NCBI RefSeq assembly: GCF_003201955.1 | Contig: NZ_QJJM01000005.1 | Coordinates: 1 to 64,000, forward strand | From: Blastomonas natatoria | GTDB taxonomy: Bacteria > Pseudomonadota > Alphaproteobacteria > Sphingomonadales > Sphingomonadaceae | DNA length: 64,000 bases | Direction of reading: 5' to 3' | In this document: positions 32,910 through 40,959 of the stretch, piece after piece | How the letters are laid out: every line of letters starts with the position of its first letter | Position numbering within the stretch: position 1 is the stretch's first letter | The notes under the pieces: generated by a model | Databases searched by the model: none | Told to the model about the DNA's origin: nothing | What the model saw: the letters and a program-made list of their open reading frames with translations, nothing else | Translations under genes and position numbers: made by a program

Positions 32910-33815
32910 TCAGTGTGCGGCGGCGGGCTTGCCGTCCTTGGCCCGCTGGGCTTCGATCTTCTTCTTGAACACCGTCCAGGTGGTTTCATTGGGGCGGGTA
33001 TCGTCGACCGGCGGCGGCGCGACATAGCCGGGATAGTTGGTCGCAATCTCGCGCTTGATGACATCGGGCAGCTCATCAAAGCTGTTGAGCTTCACGCCCA
33101 TGGCATTGAACACCATCTGTCCGTCCCGGCCTTCCATCATCATCCACGGCATCCAGTCGGAGATGCGCACCCAGGCGACGGTCGGGTTGACCGAGGGCGT
33201 GGCGGTGTCGAGCGCCTTTACCGGCATCGAGAAATCGAAAATCTCCATCGCATGGTACTTGTTGCCGACATAATCCTGATAGTCGCCCGCCAGCGGATTG
33301 ACGTAATAGAGCGGCGCCTCGACCGGCATCAGCATCGTGTCGCCCATCCGGGTGAGGTTAAGCGAATAGGGTTTTCCGTCCGCGCCGATCGGGAAGCTGG
33401 GGCGCGAATTGACCGGATCGTTGGCGATGTGCATCACCTCGACGGTCTTGCCGGTATAGGGGTTCTGCCAGGTGCGCAGCACCTCGTTGGTCTTCGGGTC
33501 GAGGTAGAGCGTGATCTCCCGGCTGACCATGCGATAACCGGTGCCGCGCTGCGGATCGGTCACGCTCACGCACTGGCGGATGTTCATGCCTTCCATGTTG
33601 AACAGGTGCTTGTCGGGCTCGCCCTGGCGGCGGCTGTAGATGCGGCCCTGCCAGCGATAGACCGCAGGCACATTGTCCTTCACGCCGCACTGGGTGCGCT
33701 TCATGATCTCCAGCGCATCTTCTGGTTTGGCCGGATCGAGCTGCCGCGCCAGCGCCGGGCTGGCGAGGGTCGTGGCAGTCAGAAGCGCCGCCAGAGCAAG
33801 GGTACCGATACGCAT
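32910..33815 (-). CDS. Exported DUF1838-family protein
   Basis: A 301-residue protein with signal peptide MRIGTLALAALLTATTLASPALA. The mature part has the DUF1838 layout: early KRTQCG and YRWQGRIYSR, then HLFNMEGMNIRQC, and later ISDWMPWMMMEGRDGQMVFNAMG. Its function is unknown; members are often found with catabolic genes of sphingomonads. ATG 33815 follows AAGAGG. The gene is divergent from the CitE operon, and operator site D lies exactly midway, 45 bases from each start. Likely a periplasmic binding or enzyme step on the substrate. Confidence 0.82.
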   Translation of the reverse strand: MRIGTLALAALLTATTLASPALARQLDPAKPEDALEIMKRTQCGVKDNVPAVYRWQGRIYSRRQGEPDKHLFNMEGMNIRQCVSVTDPQRGTGYRMVSREITLYLDPKTNEVLRTWQNPYTGKTVEVMHIANDPVNSRPSFPIGADGKPYSLNLTRMGDTMLMPVEAPLYYVNPLAGDYQDYVGNKYHAMEIFDFSMPVKALDTATPSVNPTVAWVRISDWMPWMMMEGRDGQMVFNAMGVKLNSFDELPDVIKREIATNYPGYVAPPPVDDTRPNETTWTVFKKKIEAQRAKDGKPAAAH

Positions 33816-33850
33816 AAACCTCTTCCCTTCGTGATTATCCTGATTTGTGC

Positions 33851-33876
33851 TTGACTTTAGATTTGTCCGGACAAAT
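33851..33876 (+). promoter_or_regulatory. Island operator, site D (divergent DUF1838 / CitE operon)
   Basis: ATTTGTCCGGACAAAT at 33861-33876 is a perfect 16-base palindrome. TTGACT (33851-33856), 4 bases upstream on the plus strand, resembles a -35 box, so the operator would lie between it and the -10 region. It is equidistant (45 bases) from the start codons at 33815 and 33922. Confidence 0.85.
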
Positions 33877-33921
33877 TGTGAAGAGGAATTGTTCGTCGGC
33901 AAAGGGGCCTTGGGGAAAATC

Positions 33922-34764
33922 ATGTTCGCTGCCAGCAGCATCCTGTTCGTGCCGGGCTCGCGTGTCGACCGCATCGCCAAGGCGCTGGGAAGCGCGGCGG
34001 ACCTTGTCTGCATCGATCTGGAGGACGCGGTCGCCGCGACCGACAAGGACAGTGCGCGCGAGGCGGTCATGGCCGGTCTCGGCAGTTGGGACAGGCCACG
34101 CATTGCGGTGCGAATCAACGGCTTGATGACCCGCGCCGGCCTCAGGGACCTGATCGCGCTGACCGAGTGCGCAACGCCGCCGCCCTTGCTGTTCGTTCCG
34201 ATGGTCGAGCAGGCCAGCGAGATGGCACAGGTAGCGCGCATCCTCGACAATCCCGCGATCGGGCTTGTCCCGCTGATCGAGACGGTGAAGGGCCTGCGCA
34301 ACGCGCACCTGGTCGCCGCACAGCCGCAGGTGGCCGCGATGATGTTCGGCGGCGGCGATTTCTCCGCGCAGCTGGGCGTAGACCTGGCATTCGATCCGCT
34401 GCTGGTGGCGCGCGGTCAGTTTATCATGGCCTGTGCCGATGCAGGCGTGCCCGCCATCGACGTGCCGTTCGTGAAGCTCGACGATGCCGAGGGCCTGGCT
34501 GATGAATGCCGACGGGTACGCGCGCTCGGCTTTGCCGCGAAGGCCGCGATCCACCCCGCCCAGGTCGATGCGATCAACACCAGCTTCGGCGCGGACGCGG
34601 AGGCTCTGGCCGAGGCGCACGAAGCGATCGCCGCCTATGAAGCCGCAGGCGGCATGGCGATCCGCCACAAGGGAAAGATGCTCGAAGCGCCAATCGTGGC
34701 GCGGATGCGCGCGATGCTGTCGCGCGAGGCGAAACGAAACGAAAGGACCATGATGAATGCGTGA
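33922..34764 (+). CDS. CitE-like (HpcH/HpaI superfamily) acyl-CoA lyase
   Basis: A 280-residue TIM-barrel lyase. SILFVPGSR at the start, CIDLEDAV (metal-binding acid region), VRINGL, PLIETVKGL and FGGGDFSAQLG are CitE/citramalyl-CoA/malyl-CoA lyase features. Such enzymes split 2- or 3-hydroxyacyl-CoAs such as citramalyl-CoA. ATG 33922 is selected because the longer frame would begin inside the promoter, ahead of operator site D. It overlaps the MaoC gene by 8 bases and heads the operon ending at 38831. Confidence 0.88.
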   Translation: MFAASSILFVPGSRVDRIAKALGSAADLVCIDLEDAVAATDKDSAREAVMAGLGSWDRPRIAVRINGLMTRAGLRDLIALTECATPPPLLFVPMVEQASEMAQVARILDNPAIGLVPLIETVKGLRNAHLVAAQPQVAAMMFGGGDFSAQLGVDLAFDPLLVARGQFIMACADAGVPAIDVPFVKLDDAEGLADECRRVRALGFAAKAAIHPAQVDAINTSFGADAEALAEAHEAIAAYEAAGGMAIRHKGKMLEAPIVARMRAMLSREAKRNERTMMNA

Positions 34765-35266
34765 GGGAGCAAAGGAAGTCGAACCGGGCCGTTATCGCGA
34801 GACCTTCGGACGCGCGTTCGAGGATTTCGTCGTCGGCCATATCTACGAGCACCGCCCAGGCCGCACGATCACCGATGCCGACAATGTGTGGTTCACGCTG
34901 CTGACGATGAACACGCACCCGGCGCATTTCGATTACGAATATGCCAAGAAGACCGAGTTCGGAAAGCCGCTGGTCTGCTCCCCGCTCACCGTCGCGCTGA
35001 TGGTGGGGATGAGCGTCTCGGACGTCAGCCAGAAGGCGGTGGCGAACCTCGGCTGGGACAATATCCGCCTGACGAACCCCCTGTTCCCCGGTGACACGCT
35101 TTATGCCGAGAGCGAGGTAATCGACAAGCGCGAGTCCTCCTCGCGCCCCGAACAGGGCATTGTCACGGTCAAGACCATCGGCAAGAACCAGCATGGGCAG
35201 GTGGTGTGCACCTTCAACCGCACCATGCTGATCTGGAAGCGTGGCTTCGGCCCGTCCGACGACTGA
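34757..35266 (+). CDS. MaoC-like hydratase
   Basis: A 169-residue hot-dog-fold hydratase. FEDFVVGHIYEHRPGRTITDADNVWFTLLTMNTHPAHFD is the family's active-site region, with Asp and His in the usual places. Similar proteins hydrate mesaconyl-CoA or other unsaturated acyl-CoAs. The 8-base overlap with the CitE-like gene suggests sequential hydratase and lyase steps, as in mesaconyl-CoA to citramalyl-CoA or methylmalyl-CoA and then cleavage; this assignment is inferred. Confidence 0.87.
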   Translation: MREGAKEVEPGRYRETFGRAFEDFVVGHIYEHRPGRTITDADNVWFTLLTMNTHPAHFDYEYAKKTEFGKPLVCSPLTVALMVGMSVSDVSQKAVANLGWDNIRLTNPLFPGDTLYAESEVIDKRESSSRPEQGIVTVKTIGKNQHGQVVCTFNRTMLIWKRGFGPSDD

Positions 35267-35344
35267 CCGGGGCCTGAGGAGGCCCAGAATTGATCCTTGC
35301 TGCCCTATGGGGGGCGGCGAGCAGAAAGACCGGAGTACCCAAGC

Positions 35345-36523
35345 ATGGCAAGCCTGCCAAAGGAAGAACTGCGCACGATCGATGCGGACGAGGAAGCCGC
35401 GTTCCTCGATTCGATCGACCGCTGGATCGAGCGCGAGGTCAAGCCCGTGGTGATGCACCACGATCATGGCGATATATGGCCCGCAGAACTTGTCGACCAG
35501 ATGATCGAGATGGGCCTGTTCGGTGCGACCATCGGCCAGGAATATGGCGGTCTGGGCCTGCCTGCGACCACCTATGCCAAGATCGTCGCGCGCATCTCGT
35601 CCTACTGGATGGCGATCACCGGCATCTTCAATTCGCACCTGATCATGGCCTGCGCGGTCGAGCGCTTCGGCACGCCCGCGCAGAAGGCAAAATGGCTGCC
35701 CAAATTCGCCAGCGGCGAGATTCGCGGCGGCCTCGCGCTGACCGAGCCCAATGCCGGCACCGACCTTCAGGCCATCCGCACGACCGCCATCCGTGACGGC
35801 GACGATTATGTCATCAACGGCACCAAGACCTGGATATCCAACGCCATCCAGGGCAGCTGCTTTGCGCTGCTGGTCAAGACCGACCCCAAGGCCGATCCGC
35901 GCTACAAGGGCATGAGCCTTTTCATCGCGCCCAAGCAGGACGGCTTCACCGTCGGCAAGAAGTTCGACAAGCTGGGCTACAAGGCGATCGACAGCGCCGA
36001 GCTGATCTTCGACAACTATCGCATTCCCGCAGACAACCTGATCGGCGGGGTCGAGGGCCAGGGCTTTTTCCAGGCCACCGGAGGCCTCGAACTCGGGCGC
36101 ATCAACGTCGCCGCGCGCGGCGTGGGCCTGGCCGAAGGATCGCTCCGTCTGGCCACCGAATATGCGCAGCTGCGCCAGACCATGGGCAAGCCGATTGCCG
36201 ACCATCAGGCGATCCAGCTCAAGATCGGCGAAATGGTGACGCGCGCCCGCGCAGCACGGCTGCTCACGCTCGACGCCGCCGAAGCCTATGACCGGGGCGA
36301 GCGGTGCGACATGGAAGCGGGAATGGCGAAATATTTTGCCTCCGAAGCCGCCGTGCGCAATTCCGAAGAGGCGATGCGCATCCATGGCGGCTATGCCTAT
36401 TCCAAGGAATACGAGATCGAGCGCTATTATCGCGACGCGCTGCTGATGTGCATCGGCGAAGGCACCAACGAGATGCAGCGCATGATCATTTCCAAGCAAT
36501 GGGTGAAACGGAACCCGGCGTGA
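35345..36523 (+). CDS. Acyl-CoA dehydrogenase
   Basis: A 392-residue flavoenzyme that introduces a double bond alpha-beta to the CoA thioester. GGLALTEPNAGTDLQAI binds FAD/substrate, MRIHGGYAYSKEYEIERYYRD is the C-terminal signature, and Glu372 in CIGEGTNEMQR stands at the catalytic-base position. ATG 35345 follows GGAG; the 16 residues before it in the same frame are not conserved-looking. Between MaoC-like and CoA-transferase genes it would make the unsaturated acyl-CoA that the hydratase uses. Confidence 0.92.
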   Translation: MASLPKEELRTIDADEEAAFLDSIDRWIEREVKPVVMHHDHGDIWPAELVDQMIEMGLFGATIGQEYGGLGLPATTYAKIVARISSYWMAITGIFNSHLIMACAVERFGTPAQKAKWLPKFASGEIRGGLALTEPNAGTDLQAIRTTAIRDGDDYVINGTKTWISNAIQGSCFALLVKTDPKADPRYKGMSLFIAPKQDGFTVGKKFDKLGYKAIDSAELIFDNYRIPADNLIGGVEGQGFFQATGGLELGRINVAARGVGLAEGSLRLATEYAQLRQTMGKPIADHQAIQLKIGEMVTRARAARLLTLDAAEAYDRGERCDMEAGMAKYFASEAAVRNSEEAMRIHGGYAYSKEYEIERYYRDALLMCIGEGTNEMQRMIISKQWVKRNPA

Positions 36524-36539
36524 GCGAGGAGCTAGGGAC

Positions 36540-37742
36540 ATGAGGCTGCCGCTCACCGGCTATCGCGTGCTGTCTGCCGAGCAATATGGCGCGGGGCCCT
36601 ATGGCACGATGTTCCTGGCGCAGATGGGGGCCGAGGTCATCAAGATCGAGCCGCCGAACAAGCCGGGCCAGCCCGGCGGCGACACTGCACGCGCCGTCGG
36701 CCCCCATTTCCTGCGCGAGAACGAGAGCCTCTATTTCCAGAGCTTCAACCTCAACAAGAAATCGCTGACGCTGGACCTGCAGAGCGAGCGCGGGCGCGAG
36801 ATCCTGCGGACGCTTGCGGCCGGATCACACGCCATGGTCAACAATCTGCGCGGCGATCTGCCGGCCCGGCTGGGGCTCGATTATGCCGCATTGGCAGACA
36901 TCAACCCGGCCATCGTCTGCGCACATCTTTCCGCCTATGGCCGCGACAATATCCGCGCCAAATGGCCAGGCTATGATTACCTCATGCAGGCCGAAGCCGG
37001 CTTCCTGTCACTGACCGGCGAGCCCGATGGCCCGCCGGTGCGCTTCGGCCTGTCGATCGTAGACTTCATGACCGGGACACAGATGGCGGTCGGGCTGCTG
37101 GCAGCCATGCTCGATGCCCAGCGATCGGGACTGGGCCGCGATGTCGATGTCGATCTCATGTCGGTCGCGGCGCATCAGATGAGCTATCCCGCCGTCTGGT
37201 ATCTGAACGAGGGCGACGTGACCCCGCGCGCGCCGCGCTCTGCGCATCCCTCGGTCACGCCCAGCCAGATGTTCCGCTCCGCCGATGGCTGGATGTTCGT
37301 GATGGCACAGCTGCCCAAATTCTGGTCGATCCTCATCGATGCGATCGGGCGCAGCGATCTCAAGGACGATCCGCGCTTCCGGACGCCCGCCGATCGGCTC
37401 GCCAATCGCGATACGCTGACGCAAGTGCTCGACGCCGTGTTCGGCACCCATCCGACGCAGCACTGGATCGACCTGCTGGCAGGCAAGGTCCCGGTTGCGC
37501 CGGTGCATGATCTCGCCAGCGCGATGGACAATCCGTATCTGCAGCAGACCGGGATGATGCAGACCGTGCAGCATCCCGACCGCAAGGAACTGCGCGTGCT
37601 GGCGAGCCCGATCCGCATCGACGGCGAACGGCTGCCCGCACGCGCTGGCCCGCTGCTGGGCGCGGACAATGACGAGGTACTGGCCAGCATCGGCCTGTCG
37701 GGCGGCGAGATCGAGGCCCTCAAACGCGACGGAATCGTCTGA
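36540..37742 (+). CDS. Class III CoA-transferase, copy 2 of 3
   Basis: A 400-residue CaiB/BaiF enzyme. LAQMGAEVIKIEPP and the domain-swap signature INPAIVCAHLSAYG are present, with Asp146 (WPGYDYLMQAEAG) at the catalytic position. It sits in one operon directly before another CoA-transferase, with 3 bases between them. The two are clearly diverged in sequence, so they may have different substrates or form a heteromer. Confidence 0.9.
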   Translation: MRLPLTGYRVLSAEQYGAGPYGTMFLAQMGAEVIKIEPPNKPGQPGGDTARAVGPHFLRENESLYFQSFNLNKKSLTLDLQSERGREILRTLAAGSHAMVNNLRGDLPARLGLDYAALADINPAIVCAHLSAYGRDNIRAKWPGYDYLMQAEAGFLSLTGEPDGPPVRFGLSIVDFMTGTQMAVGLLAAMLDAQRSGLGRDVDVDLMSVAAHQMSYPAVWYLNEGDVTPRAPRSAHPSVTPSQMFRSADGWMFVMAQLPKFWSILIDAIGRSDLKDDPRFRTPADRLANRDTLTQVLDAVFGTHPTQHWIDLLAGKVPVAPVHDLASAMDNPYLQQTGMMQTVQHPDRKELRVLASPIRIDGERLPARAGPLLGADNDEVLASIGLSGGEIEALKRDGIV

Positions 37743-37745
37743 GCC

Positions 37746-38831
37746 ATGGGCAAGCTATCGGGCATCCGGGTGATCGACCTGTCGCAATTCCTGCCCGGGC
37801 CGATGCTTACCGTGATGATGGCGGATCAGGGCGCGGACGTCATCAAGATCGAACCGCCCGCAGGCGATCCGGCGCGGGCGATGGCCCCCTTCGAGAACGG
37901 CCAGTCGGTCTGGTTCCGCAACCTCAATCGCGGCAAGAGGAGCGAGGTGCTGGACCTCAAGAGCGAGGCCGGGCGCGCGCGGCTGACCGAACTGATCCAG
38001 AGCGCCGATGTCTTTGTCGAGGGCTTTCGTCCCGGCGTGATGCAGCGGCTGGGCTTCGATTATGCAGCGGTCAGCACGATCAACCCGGCCATCGTCTATT
38101 GCTCGGTCTCTGCCTTCGGGCAGACCGGGCCGATGGCGCATCACCCGGCGCATGATCTGGCGGTGCAGGCGCTGTCGGGCTTTCTTTCGGTCAATGACGG
38201 GCCGGATGGAACCCCGGTGGTGCCGGGCGTCCCTTCCGCCGATATGGCCGCAGGGCTCACGGGGCTGTCAGCGGTGCTGATGGCGCTGATCGGGCGCGAG
38301 CGCACCGGACGGGGCGATTATGTCGATATCGCGATGTTCGACAGTCTGCTGCCCTGGTGCGCGCATATCGCTGGCAGCGCGATCGCCGGGGGCGACGCAC
38401 CGCGCTCTGCCACGCAGCGCTCGCTGGGCGGCGCGGGCTTCTATCAGGTCTATGTCACGCGCGACGGACGCCATGTCACCCTGGGCGGGCGCGAGCTGAA
38501 ATTCGTGAAGGTGCTGCTCGGCGCACTGAACCGCGAAGACCTCATCCCGCTCGGCGCGGCCGAGGCGGGCCCGGCGCAAGCGCCGCTGATCGCCTTCCTG
38601 CGCGACACTTTCCTCACGCGCACCCGAGACGAATGGGTGGCCTGGTTCGAGGACAAGGACGTCGCCTTCTCCCCCGTACTCGATTTTGCCGAGGGATTCG
38701 CGAGCGATCATGTCGCGCATCGCGGTCTGCTGGTCGAAGCAAGCGAGGCGCATCATATCGCGCCGCCGATCCGCTTTGCCGGGGAGCCGGAATGGGTGCC
38801 AGCGGACGCCCCGGAGCTGGGGCGAGGATGA
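37746..38831 (+). CDS. Class III CoA-transferase, copy 3 of 3
   Basis: A 361-residue member of the same family, somewhat shorter than usual. MADQGADVIKIEPPAGD and INPAIVYCSVSAFGQTGPMAHHPAHDLAVQALSG carry the expected motifs, with Asp138 as the likely catalytic residue. Last gene of the site D operon. It converges on the GntR gene with only 11 bases between the stops. Confidence 0.9.
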   Translation: MGKLSGIRVIDLSQFLPGPMLTVMMADQGADVIKIEPPAGDPARAMAPFENGQSVWFRNLNRGKRSEVLDLKSEAGRARLTELIQSADVFVEGFRPGVMQRLGFDYAAVSTINPAIVYCSVSAFGQTGPMAHHPAHDLAVQALSGFLSVNDGPDGTPVVPGVPSADMAAGLTGLSAVLMALIGRERTGRGDYVDIAMFDSLLPWCAHIAGSAIAGGDAPRSATQRSLGGAGFYQVYVTRDGRHVTLGGRELKFVKVLLGALNREDLIPLGAAEAGPAQAPLIAFLRDTFLTRTRDEWVAWFEDKDVAFSPVLDFAEGFASDHVAHRGLLVEASEAHHIAPPIRFAGEPEWVPADAPELGRG

Positions 38832-38842
38832 TGCGCCGGGCG

Positions 38843-39688
38843 TTACCCCTCGACGTCGATATGCATCGAATAGGCGAAGCGGTCGCCGGGATGGTGGCTG
38901 ACCGAGAGTTCGAACATCCGCCCGCCCTGGTCGTGATAGCAGCGCAGGATGCGCAGGCAAGCCGACCGGCGCGGAATATCGAGCGCGGCGGCGACCTCGG
39001 CGCTGGCGGGCACTGCCTGGATATCCTGGGTCACCTTGGACATGGAGAGCCGTGCCGCGTTGCTGATGAACTGGAACAGCGTGTTGGCGCCGGGATTGAT
39101 CTGCTGGTCTGCGGCGTCGGCGGACGGCAGGATTTCGGCGACGGCGGTCGCGAGATCGGCAATGACATAGGCCTCGGTCAGTGCGATCGGCTGGCCATCG
39201 CTGACCTGGCGTCGCACGCCGCGAAAGCGGAACCACTTGTCGCTGACCGGCATCGCGATCTGCACGGCAATGGCCTTTGGCAGCGCCTGCAGCCCCAGAT
39301 GATCGTAGGCGATGCGGGTATCGCGCGCATATTGCAGGATCTCGCCGACATTCGACAAGGGCTGGTGCAGCGCGCCGCCGCGCGCCGCCGCCGGCTGCAC
39401 CACGGTGCCCGAACCGCGCCGGCGCGCGATCAATCCTTCCACCTGCAGGCGGCGCAGCGCCTCCCGCACGGTGAAGCGGCTGACGCCATATTCGGCGCAC
39501 AGCGCGCTTTCGGTGGGGAAGCTGTTGTTGCCCGCCAGTTCGCCCGAAAGGATGCGCGCGCGCAACTCGTCGGCAAGCTGCTGGTAGCGCGGCTTGTCGC
39601 CCGATTTCTCCCCCGATCTCTCGGGTACCTTGTCGATCAGGGTATCACTGGCCTCTGCGCGGCGGTTCAACGCGTGCTCCTGCTCCAT
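38843..39688 (-). CDS. GntR-family regulator with UTRA domain (HutC type), probable island regulator
   Basis: A 281-residue DNA-binding protein. Residues about 33-100 are the winged helix: RYQQLADELRARILSGEL, FPTESALCAEYGVSRFTVREALRRLQVEGL and ARRRGSGTVV. The rest is a UTRA ligand-binding domain, with FRFRGVRRQVSDGQPIALTEAYV and the late strand RILRCYHDQGGRMFELSVSHHPGDRFAYSM. HutC-type proteins bind GT-N4-AC palindromes, the layout of the island operator TTGTCCGGACAA. It is the only regulator in the island, hence my inference that it controls it. Only 23 bases separate it from the divergent gene at 39712, and no operator lies there. Confidence 0.9.
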   Translation of the reverse strand: MEQEHALNRRAEASDTLIDKVPERSGEKSGDKPRYQQLADELRARILSGELAGNNSFPTESALCAEYGVSRFTVREALRRLQVEGLIARRRGSGTVVQPAAARGGALHQPLSNVGEILQYARDTRIAYDHLGLQALPKAIAVQIAMPVSDKWFRFRGVRRQVSDGQPIALTEAYVIADLATAVAEILPSADAADQQINPGANTLFQFISNAARLSMSKVTQDIQAVPASAEVAAALDIPRRSACLRILRCYHDQGGRMFELSVSHHPGDRFAYSMHIDVEG

Positions 39689-39711
39689 CGTCGCTCTGCG
39701 GATGCCGTTGC

Positions 39712-40959
39712 ATGACCACCGCGAGCCTCATCCAGCGGCTTAGCGCACATTTGGCCCGTTCGCCAAATGAAAGCGACCGCGCGCGGGCGCGGCTGCACCT
39801 GCTCGACTGGCTGGCCTGTGTGGCCGGTGCGCGCCAGGCCCCGGTCGCCGCCGTCGCGCGCATGGCCGAGCCCGACATGCTGACCCGTGCCGCGCTGCTG
39901 GGCAATGTGCTGGAGATGGACGATGTCCACCGCGCCGCCCTGCTCCACCCAGGCCCTGTGATCTGGCCCGCAGCCCTGTCCGCCGCGCGGCAGGAAAAAT
40001 GCGGCATGGACGCGCTGCTCGACGGCGCGGTGCGCGGCTATGAGGCGATGATCGCAATCGGTGCGACCTTCGATGCGCACCATTATGCGCATTTTCACCC
40101 CACATCGACCGCAGGCGGCTTTGGCGGCGCGGCAGCGGCAGCCTCGATCTTCGCGCTCGACGAGGCAGCGACCGGCTGGGCGCTGGGCAATGCCGCTTCA
40201 GTCGCCGGCGGGCTGTGGCGGATGCGCCACGAGGACGTGATGACCAAGGCGATGCACGCCGCGCGCGCCGCGCTGGAGGGTCTGTGGCTCGCCCGGCTGG
40301 CGCGCGAGGGCTTTACCGGGCCGGCCCAGGCGCTCGAGGGCGAGCAGGGTCTGTATGCCGCGATGGTGCGCGAGCCGAAACCGATGGCGCTGGGCGAGGA
40401 ATGGCTGATCCATGCGGTAAGCTTCAAGCCCTGGGCCGCGTGCCGCCATGCGCATCCGGCGATCGACGCCGCACTGGAACTTCGCGAGGCGGGCAAGCTG
40501 CACCTGCCTGTGACGGTCGAAACCTATGCCGATGCCCTGAAATTCTGCGACCGTCCACACCCGGTGACCGAGCTCGATGCCAAATTCTCGATTCAGCATG
40601 CGGTGGCAGTCATTGCCGATGGCCGGAGTGCTACGCCCGAGGATTTCACGCCTGACGCCATCGCTGCACTTTCCGACCAGCGCGCGCAGGTGACCGTGCA
40701 CCAGGCTGCGGAGTTCACAGCCGCCTATCCGCAGCATTTCGGCGCGCGCGTGACCAGCGACGATGCGGTCGTCACCCTCGCCGACACGCGCGGCGATCCC
40801 GAGCGGCCCGCTGGCCCTGAGATGCTGCGCGCCAAGCTCGACAGTCTGGTCAGCTGGGGCGGGCTCAAGCCCGTGGAAGCTGAACGCGCGGCCGAGATCG
40901 CGCTCAATGATACCAGCGTCGGCCCGCTGCTGGCCCTGCTGGAGGACTGGCTGGAATGA
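39712..40959 (+). CDS. MmgE/PrpD-family protein 1
   Basis: A 415-residue protein of the 2-methylcitrate dehydratase/iminodisuccinate epimerase fold. LLDWLACVAGARQAPVAAVARM at the start, LGNVLEMDDVHR and HFHPTSTAGGFGGAAAAASIF in the helical domain, and HAVSFKPWAACRHAHPAIDAALELR are family landmarks. Members dehydrate or isomerise hydroxy-di/tricarboxylic acids and related amino-diacids. It overlaps the next paralog by 4 bases, so the two may work as a pair. Confidence 0.85.
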   Translation: MTTASLIQRLSAHLARSPNESDRARARLHLLDWLACVAGARQAPVAAVARMAEPDMLTRAALLGNVLEMDDVHRAALLHPGPVIWPAALSAARQEKCGMDALLDGAVRGYEAMIAIGATFDAHHYAHFHPTSTAGGFGGAAAAASIFALDEAATGWALGNAASVAGGLWRMRHEDVMTKAMHAARAALEGLWLARLAREGFTGPAQALEGEQGLYAAMVREPKPMALGEEWLIHAVSFKPWAACRHAHPAIDAALELREAGKLHLPVTVETYADALKFCDRPHPVTELDAKFSIQHAVAVIADGRSATPEDFTPDAIAALSDQRAQVTVHQAAEFTAAYPQHFGARVTSDDAVVTLADTRGDPERPAGPEMLRAKLDSLVSWGGLKPVEAERAAEIALNDTSVGPLLALLEDWLE

